NCBI GenBank assembly: GCA_051453625.1
Contig: JBOZIK010000001.1
Location: 30,727,310 to 30,788,312, forward strand
Origin: Welwitschia mirabilis
Lineage: Eukaryota > Gnetophyta > Gnetopsida > Welwitschiales
Reading direction: 5' to 3'
Length of the DNA: 61,003 nt
The notes below the pieces were generated by a model. It saw only the letters and a list, made by a program, of their open reading frames with translations. It was not told where the DNA came from and did no database searches. The stretch's first letter is position 1. Every line of letters begins with the position of its first letter. Below are positions 55,713-61,003 of the stretch, piece by piece. The position numbers were made by a program, and so were the translations under genes.

Positions 55713-58409
55713 TGATCAACATAGAGAAGAGATATCTAAGAGAAAAGTTACTAATAAAAAAGAACATCAAAGAAGGACTGGTGGATATAGGAAATAAATC
55801 AGAAAGACAATCTCAAGATGCATTTAAACCTCCTTTTAACTTTATTTTTTCTGAGTTAGATCTTCTTAACAAAAATCCTATAGAAAGAGAAAACCAATTC
55901 ACAATGTCGAGTACCTCCTGTAAGCAAAAACAAGTCATAGGATCTTCTACCCCTAATACAAACCTTACCTTGAGGGAATTATTAGCAAATAAAAAAAGAG
56001 AAATTCAAACACCTTTTGACCTATCCCCAGGAGATGATGTCGAGCGTAAAAATTTACATGCCTATCCAATTTTTAGTGGAGAAGATGATGAGGATCCTCT
56101 TCAACACATTGAAGACATTGAACAACTTATCCTTACCTCAGGAAATGNNNNNNNNNNNNNNNNNNNNNNNNNNNNNNNNNNNNNNNNNNNNNNNNNNNNN
56201 NNNNNNNNNNNNNNNNNNNNNNNNNNNNNNNNNNNNNNNNNNNNNNNNNNNNNNNNNNNNNNNNNNNNNNNNNNNNNNNNNNNNNNNNNNNNNNNNNNNN
56301 NNNNNNNNNNNNNNNNNNNNNNNNNNNNNNNNNNNNNNNNNNNNNNNNNNNNNNNNNNNNNNNNNNNNNNNNNNNNNNNNNNNNNNNNNNNNNNNNNNNN
56401 NNNNNNNNNNNNNNNNNNNNNNNNNNNNNNNNNNNNNNNNNNNNNNNNNNNNNNNNNNNNNNNNNNNNNNNNNNNNNNNNNNNNNNNNNNNNNNNNNNNN
56501 NNNNNNNNNNNNNNNNNNNNNNNNNNNNNNNNNNNNNNNNNNNNNNNNNNNNNNNNNNNNNNNNNNNNNNNNNNNNNNNNNNNNNNNNNNNNNNNNNNNN
56601 NNNNNNNNNNNNNNNNNNNNNNNNNNNNNNNNNNNNNNNNNNNNNNNNNNNNNNNNNNNNNNNNNNNNNNNNNNNNNNNNNNNNNNNNNNNNNNNNNNNN
56701 NNNNNNNNNNNNNNNNNNNNNNNNNNNNNNNNNNNNNNNNNNNNNNNNNNNNNNNNNNNNNNNNNNNNNNNNNNNNNNNNNNNNNNNNNNNNNNNNNNNN
56801 NNNNNNNNNNNNNNNNNNNNNNNNNNNNNNNNNNNNNNNNNNNNNNNNNNNNNNNNNNNNNNNNNNNNNNNNNNNNNNNNNNNNNNNNNNNNNNNNNNNN
56901 NNNNNNNNNNNNNNNNNNNNNNNNNNNNNNNNNNNNNNNNNNNNNNNNNNNNNNNNNNNNNNNNNNNNNNNNNNNNNNNNNNNNNATTAGCAAATAAAAA
57001 AAGAGAAATTCAAACACCTTTTGACCTATCCCTAGGAAATGATGTCAAGCTTAAAAATTTACTTGCCTATTCAACTTTTAGTAGAGAAGATGATGAGGAT
57101 CCCCTTTAACACATTGGAGACATTAAAAAATTTATCCTCAACTTGGAAAAGGGAAAGAAAAAAATAACTACTAGAACATATATAGTAATCTTTCCCATGA
57201 TATTAAATGGTAGGACAAAACTTTAGCTAAAAACTATATCCCATAAAATCTTAAAAACAAGGGGATTAAGTTTAGAAAACGTTTGCAAAAAGATTCATGA
57301 GTGAAGAAACTATGAGAAAAAGAAAAAAAGAGGTAACAAACTTTTAACAAAAACCAAATGAAGATTATGCCCCTACCTATGAATATTTCTTTATAGCAAT
57401 TCACTCTAATCCAGGAGATGCCTTTTCAAGAGTAGGACAACTAGACTATTTTTATAGTGGATTAACTCACCACACAAAAGAACTTGTAAATTTTTATTGT
57501 GATGGAAACCTTATGAACCTTATATTAGATGATGCCTGGACAAAACTAGAAGAGCTTGTGGAAGTTAGTCAAACTTGGTTAATCCTTAAAGAAAATCAAA
57601 TAATAGGCCAACTCATTAAAGACCTAAAAGAGATGAAACAATAAAAAGAGATAGAATTCAATCCTATAAATTCTATGAAATATTTTACAACAACCTTAGA
57701 GAAGTATGCAGAAATGATTTTAAATACCAAAACCATAACTGAAAGAAATATTATGAAAATTTGTGATTTATGTGAGGATAATTATCATGTCATCAAAAAC
57801 TGTCCTCTTTTGCCAACATATAAATAAAGAATTCATGAAGAATTTTGTGCTTTTAACCCACCATCTCAAAATTTTGAAACCAAAATCAAGCATAATTAAG
57901 GTTGAACACTCATTTTCAAAACAATTCTCAACCTTTTAGAAACTGATTTAAAAACTTAAACTACCTACAAAGTTCATCCAACTACCAATATTCAAATGAC
58001 TAACTCACAAACTTTTTGGATGAAATAAAAAGAACTCATGAAACAAGAAATGCCAAATTAGATAACTTAATAAATATCCTTCAACAAATAATGATAGCAG
58101 ATAAAAGACCTCAAGGAACATTACCTACACAACCTTTATCAAATCTAAATGAACTAAGAAAAGATTATAAGATTGTGACAAGAAGTGGACAAGAAACAAA
58201 CCCTTCTCTATATGAACCTTCTAGCTTCCAAAATAACTTTAGAAATAATGAATAAGATGAGGAAGAGGACATTGAAATATTATAAAATTACAACTTCCCT
58301 TTTCTTGGTTAAAAGAAAAAAGAGAGATAAAAATCCTTCTCAACAAACTACCCCTTTACTTGATAGGCTTAACAACAATTTAGCTTTTAGTGATTATTTA
58401 AAGTCTTGA
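55713..58409 (+). pseudogene. Gypsy gag (gapped)
   Basis: Starting at MINIEKRYLREKL, the frame is open to the gap at 56148 and includes SSTPNTNLTLRELLANKK and FSGEDDEDPLQHIEDIEQLI. After 838 unknown bases the LANKKREIQTPFDLS segment begins again at 56986, and gag continues with stops. Readable parts are the capsid-domain core (VIFPMILNGRTK, near 57190), the SEE/KK segment near 57300, and NEDYAPTYEYFF-like words near 57360. At 57762-57803 comes an intact zinc knuckle CDLCEDNYHVIKNC (C-x2-C-x4-H-x4-C). The C-terminal part (ETRNAKLDNLINILQQIM, 58040-58093) is open. I chose 55713 rather than 55604 because only the downstream part is shared with the minus-strand copy. Confidence 0.8.
56148..56985. 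other. Assembly gap, 838 N
   Basis: Unknown bases inside gag. The first known bases after it (56986-57110) repeat the sequence at 55979-56103, so a duplicated gag segment flanks the gap. Confidence 0.95.
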
Positions 58410-59101
58410 TGGAAAATGTGAGCATAAACTTATCTTTTTGGAAAGTATTACAAGAAAATTTGGGGTATGCAAAACTATGGAAAGAACTAAAGAGTCATTC
58501 TAGTAAAGTCTTCCTAGCATAATCCCTCATAAAATTGATATTACAAAGATCACTAAAATTTAAAGATCTAACAGTAGCAATGGTGAATGTTATTATAGAG
58601 AGAAATAAAAAGATTAGGAAAGCTTTAGTTAACATTGAAGCAAGTGTTAATATTATGCCACTTCACATTTGTAAGAGACTTGGTTTGGAGGATAGAATAG
58701 AGCCTACTCTAGTTGTCTTAGAATTAGCAGATACATCAGTTAAGAAACCGTTAGGTGTTATTAAAGATTTGGCAATTCAAATTGAAGAGGCTTACTATCC
58801 TATATATATAATCATCATAGAATTTAAGCATAACAGAGGATACCCTTTACTTCTAAGTATAGCTTTTTATGCAACAGCCCACTGCACTATTGATACAAGA
58901 GCAGGAACAATGAAATGTCATTTTGGAAATAGAATGTTTACAATTAAAGTTTTTGATGTAGCTGAGAAAGATTTAGGTGATGAAATGAACTTAGAAGATA
59001 ACATCAAACCCACTTTATTTTTACAACATCACCCACTTGAAGAAAGAGAGATAAAATCACATGATCCTATGCTTTATGATGACCAACTTGAGATTGAATA
59101 A
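58410..59101 (+). pseudogene. Gypsy aspartic protease domain, plus-strand copy
   Basis: A 188-codon open frame (58535-59101) contains KKIRKALVNIEASVNIMPLH, where the active site D-x-G reads N-x-E through two G-to-A changes. It continues with CKRLGLEDRIEPT, KKPLGVIKDLAIQIEEAYYP, NRGYPLLLSIAF (L-G-R decayed to L-S-I) and IDTRAGTMKCHFGNRMFTIK, then an acidic end (AEKDLGDEMNLEDNI, HHPLEEREI). The order and spacing match copies A and B. A stop-containing segment (58410-58534) links it to gag. It is inactive as read. Confidence 0.85.
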
Positions 59102-59432
59102 AGAATTAATACATCCAACTTTGAGAGTGAAAAAGACCTTAAGTGAGATTGTCCATTACATGAGCCAAAAATTGAAAATCATAATTCGAAATTTGGATGA
59201 AAATGTTTTTAATGCAATTGAATATAATTTTTCTTGTGACATTCAAAATAAAATTCTTGTATTTAATGAAAATCTTTTATTAGAATTGCCATTACTCTTC
59301 CTTTTGACTTTCAAGATTTGCACTTTAATGTGGCATCATAGAGTGCTCTCCATTATTCCTCTCTTCATCCAATTGATTTTACTTGAAAAAAATTGTACAT
59401 CTCTTATATTTTATCAATTGGTAAATTTTTGA
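59102..59432 (+). pseudogene. Conserved frame downstream of the protease (plus-strand copy)
   Basis: A stop ends the protease frame at 59101. The neighbouring frame (open 59061-59432) contains NLDENVFNAIEYNFSCDIQN, then LVFNENLLLELPLLFLL and WHHRVLSIIPLFIQLI. Copy A at 9010-9517 reads NVFNGLEYNF, ENLLLKLLFLFPLT and WYHRVF in corresponding places. The function is unknown. It may be a C-terminal extension of the polyprotein or conserved untranslated sequence. Confidence 0.4.
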
Positions 59433-60062
59433 TTTGGACTTTATTTCTCTGAAAATCTTGAGACCAAAACAGATCCTTGACTTTCCCTTCTTCTTTTTTT
59501 TCAATAAAAGTGTGCTTTAGATTTAGGAAATTCAATAAAATTTTCTTGCCTTGTTAATTTCTTTTTAGCTTTTTGTTTTAGTCTTTGATTTCATTTTCTA
59601 TTTTCAGTTTTTATTTCTGTTTGAAGTTTCTATCTTCTATGTTCTTCAATAATAATCTATCGTCTCCACGATAAGGTGGACGATAGTCAGTTTTATTAAT
59701 TTTTCCAACTTTTTGAAATTTTTCTATGTTTTTAAATAATTTTTTGTTTTTCTGCCTCTATCGTCCTGCTTGTCGTCCAGTGTTTTCAAATAATTTTCTG
59801 TTTTTCTGCCTCTGTCGTCCTCTCTGTCATCTGGATGATGAGCAGGATGACAGTCAATAAATATTGGTTTTTATTTTCTGTTATTTGAGAAAATACATTT
59901 TTATGACTCTGTTGAGATTTCTGACTTGACTACTTGATAATTTTAGAAAGTCGATGGGCAAAATTTGGAATTACACAAGCAAACCATCTGAATTTTTTCT
60001 TAGCTTTTTCCTTTGAAAGATTATTATGGCATTATTTGATTATTTTCTAAAATGATTTATGT
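59433..60062 (+). mobile_element. 3' noncoding region with palindromes and tandem units
   Basis: Two 40-bp units (59727-59766 and 59781-59820), 54 bp apart, each end TCTGCCTCTRTCGTCC. Around them are inverted motifs that still contain CpG: ATCGTCTCCACGATAAGG, then TGGACGATAG (59658-59686), and GTCATC with GATGAC at 59826-59852. The same region in the minus-strand element is decayed (8650-8790). Confidence 0.65.
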
Positions 60063-60162
60063 NNNNNNNNNNNNNNNNNNNNNNNNNNNNNNNNNNNNNN
60101 NNNNNNNNNNNNNNNNNNNNNNNNNNNNNNNNNNNNNNNNNNNNNNNNNNNNNNNNNNNNNN
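60063..60162. other. Assembly gap of exactly 100 N
   Basis: Placeholder-size gap. The sequence after it restarts at the end of the protease (compare 60163-60324 with 58937-59098), so order repeats across the gap as it does at 11696-11795. Confidence 0.95.
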
Positions 60163-60720
60163 TACAATTAAATTCTTCGATGCAGCTAAGAAAGATTTAG
60201 GTGATGATATGAACATTGAAAATAACATCAAACCAACTTTATTTCTACAACATCACCCACTTGAAGAAAGAGAGATGAAATCAAATGAAGATGTGCTTTG
60301 TGATGATCAACTTAAGAACAAATAAGAAATTGAACCTTTAGAGTGTAAGGAAGTCCAACTTTTAAAGAAAGATTATGAGGGAGATTGTCCTTTTCATAAG
60401 GCAAAAATTAAAAATCTTAATTTAAATTCGAATGAGAAAAATGTTTTCAAAGACATGAAGTAATTTTCTTTGTGATATTCCAAATAAAACTCTTGCATTT
60501 AATGAAAATCTTTTACCTAAGTTACTATTTCTCTTCCCTTTGACTTCCAAAATTTATGCTTTAAAGTGATATCATAGAGTGCTCTCCATTACTCCTCTCT
60601 TCATGCAATTGATCTTACATGAAAATAATTGTACATCTCTTATGTTTTATCAATTAATGAATTTTTGGTTTGGAAATTATTTCTTTAAAATACTTAAAAC
60701 CAAAATAGATCCCTGATTTT
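60163..60720 (+). pseudogene. Third copy of protease end and downstream frame
   Basis: 60163-60324 reads TIKFFDAAKKDLGDDMNIE, then PTLFLQHHPLEEREMKSNED, ending at a stop, matching the protease C-terminus at 58937-59101. From 60325 the frame continues IEPLECKEVQLLKKDYEGDC, then PFHKAKIKNLNLNSNE and NVFKDM, then decays. This gives a third, independently diverged sample of the downstream segment. Confidence 0.6.
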
Positions 60721-61003
60721 CCCTTCTTTTATTTTCAATAAAGTATGCTTTAGATTTAATATTTTGAATAAAATTACTTGCCTTACTATTTTCTTTTTAT
60801 TTTTCTAATTTTGATAGTATCTGATTTCATTTTCTATTTTTAGTTTTTGTTTCTATTTGTAGTTTTTTCCATAAATAATGAACTATATTCTCACATTTTT
60901 TCCCCATGACAAGGTGGATGATAGTCACTTTTGATGAGTTTTTTAGCTTTCTAATAAATTTTTGTCTCTTCTGAAATTTTTTTGTTTCTCTGTCGTCTTG
61001 ATG
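60721..61003 (+). mobile_element. 3' noncoding region, cut by window end
   Basis: T-rich sequence with the same words as 59460-59700 and a decayed palindrome (CCCCATGACAAGGTGGATGA, 60902-60921). It ends in GTCGTCTTGATG at the window edge. Confidence 0.55.

Larger units (their letters stand above)
54399..61003 (+). mobile_element. Plus-strand Athila-like gag-protease gypsy element (right end off window)
   Basis: Same family as the element at 5886-15527: 5' LTR, tRNA-Asp-type primer site, leader, gag, CCHC zinc knuckle, protease, conserved tail and 3' noncoding region. An 838-N gap (56148-56985) and a 100-N gap (60063-60162) interrupt it. After each gap an already-seen segment starts again (gag N-terminus at 56986, protease end at 60163). 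No reverse transcriptase or integrase is visible in the 1.5 kb after the protease. The 3' LTR is beyond the window. Confidence 0.8.

Noticed and set aside
1-61003. Host protein-coding gene, rRNA, organelle insertion or integrated virus
   Set aside because: No intron-exon structure with a recognisable product, no rRNA or plastid/mitochondrial gene words, and no viral coat or movement protein motif was seen. All reverse transcriptase sequence found has copia order and motifs.

Overview
The window looks like intergenic chromatin from a large, AT-rich flowering-plant nuclear genome, assembled with gaps. I find no intact host gene, no rRNA, no bacterial-style operon and no CRISPR array. Almost every stretch that can be explained is a decayed LTR retrotransposon, or a piece of one, of plant Ty1/copia or Ty3/gypsy type. 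The plant call rests on copia pol motifs, on Athila-like gypsy elements whose primer-binding sites match the tRNA-Asp 3' end, and on pervasive C-to-T/G-to-A decay typical of methylated plant repeats.

Layout. 1-2280: 3' end and LTR of a plus-strand gypsy element. 2281-21200: a three-level nest, all on the minus strand. An outer gypsy element (2281-4115 plus 18909-about 21200) was hit by a copia element (4121-18903, 5-bp duplication TGTAT on both sides). That copia was itself hit by a second gypsy element (5886-15527, duplication CTCAT on both sides). 21300-22000: a decayed minus-strand coiled-coil reading frame. 22890-26453: a very long minus-strand LTR containing a GA microsatellite and an assembly gap. 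26454-32021: another minus-strand gypsy element with two related LTRs and gag remnants. 32213-40813: a structurally complete plus-strand copia element (two about 1.65-kb LTRs, gag-PR-IN-RT-RNase H order, target duplication CTTCT), fully pseudogenised. 42833-52400: a lone copia-type LTR, a decayed minus-strand copia gag, a second copy of the very long LTR, a short candidate solo LTR, and a minus-strand copia remnant lacking integrase. About 53920-53995: a degraded tRNA-Glu-like sequence. 54399-61003: a plus-strand gypsy element running off the window end, of the same family as the one at 5886-15527.

How the parts work together. The most interesting theme is a set of gypsy families that keep LTRs, a tRNA-Asp-like primer site, polypurine tract and a gag or gag-protease frame, with no reverse transcriptase or integrase where these should be. 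They look like non-autonomous elements that supply their own capsid and perhaps protease, and that must have been reverse-transcribed and integrated by a partner. One family adds a conserved frame after the protease. GTCATC/GATGAC inverted motifs recur in the LTRs and untranslated regions. The copia LTRs carry tandem units of about 82 bp, each with a predicted hairpin. Gap-flanking duplications inside the gag-protease elements may be real rearrangements or assembly errors.
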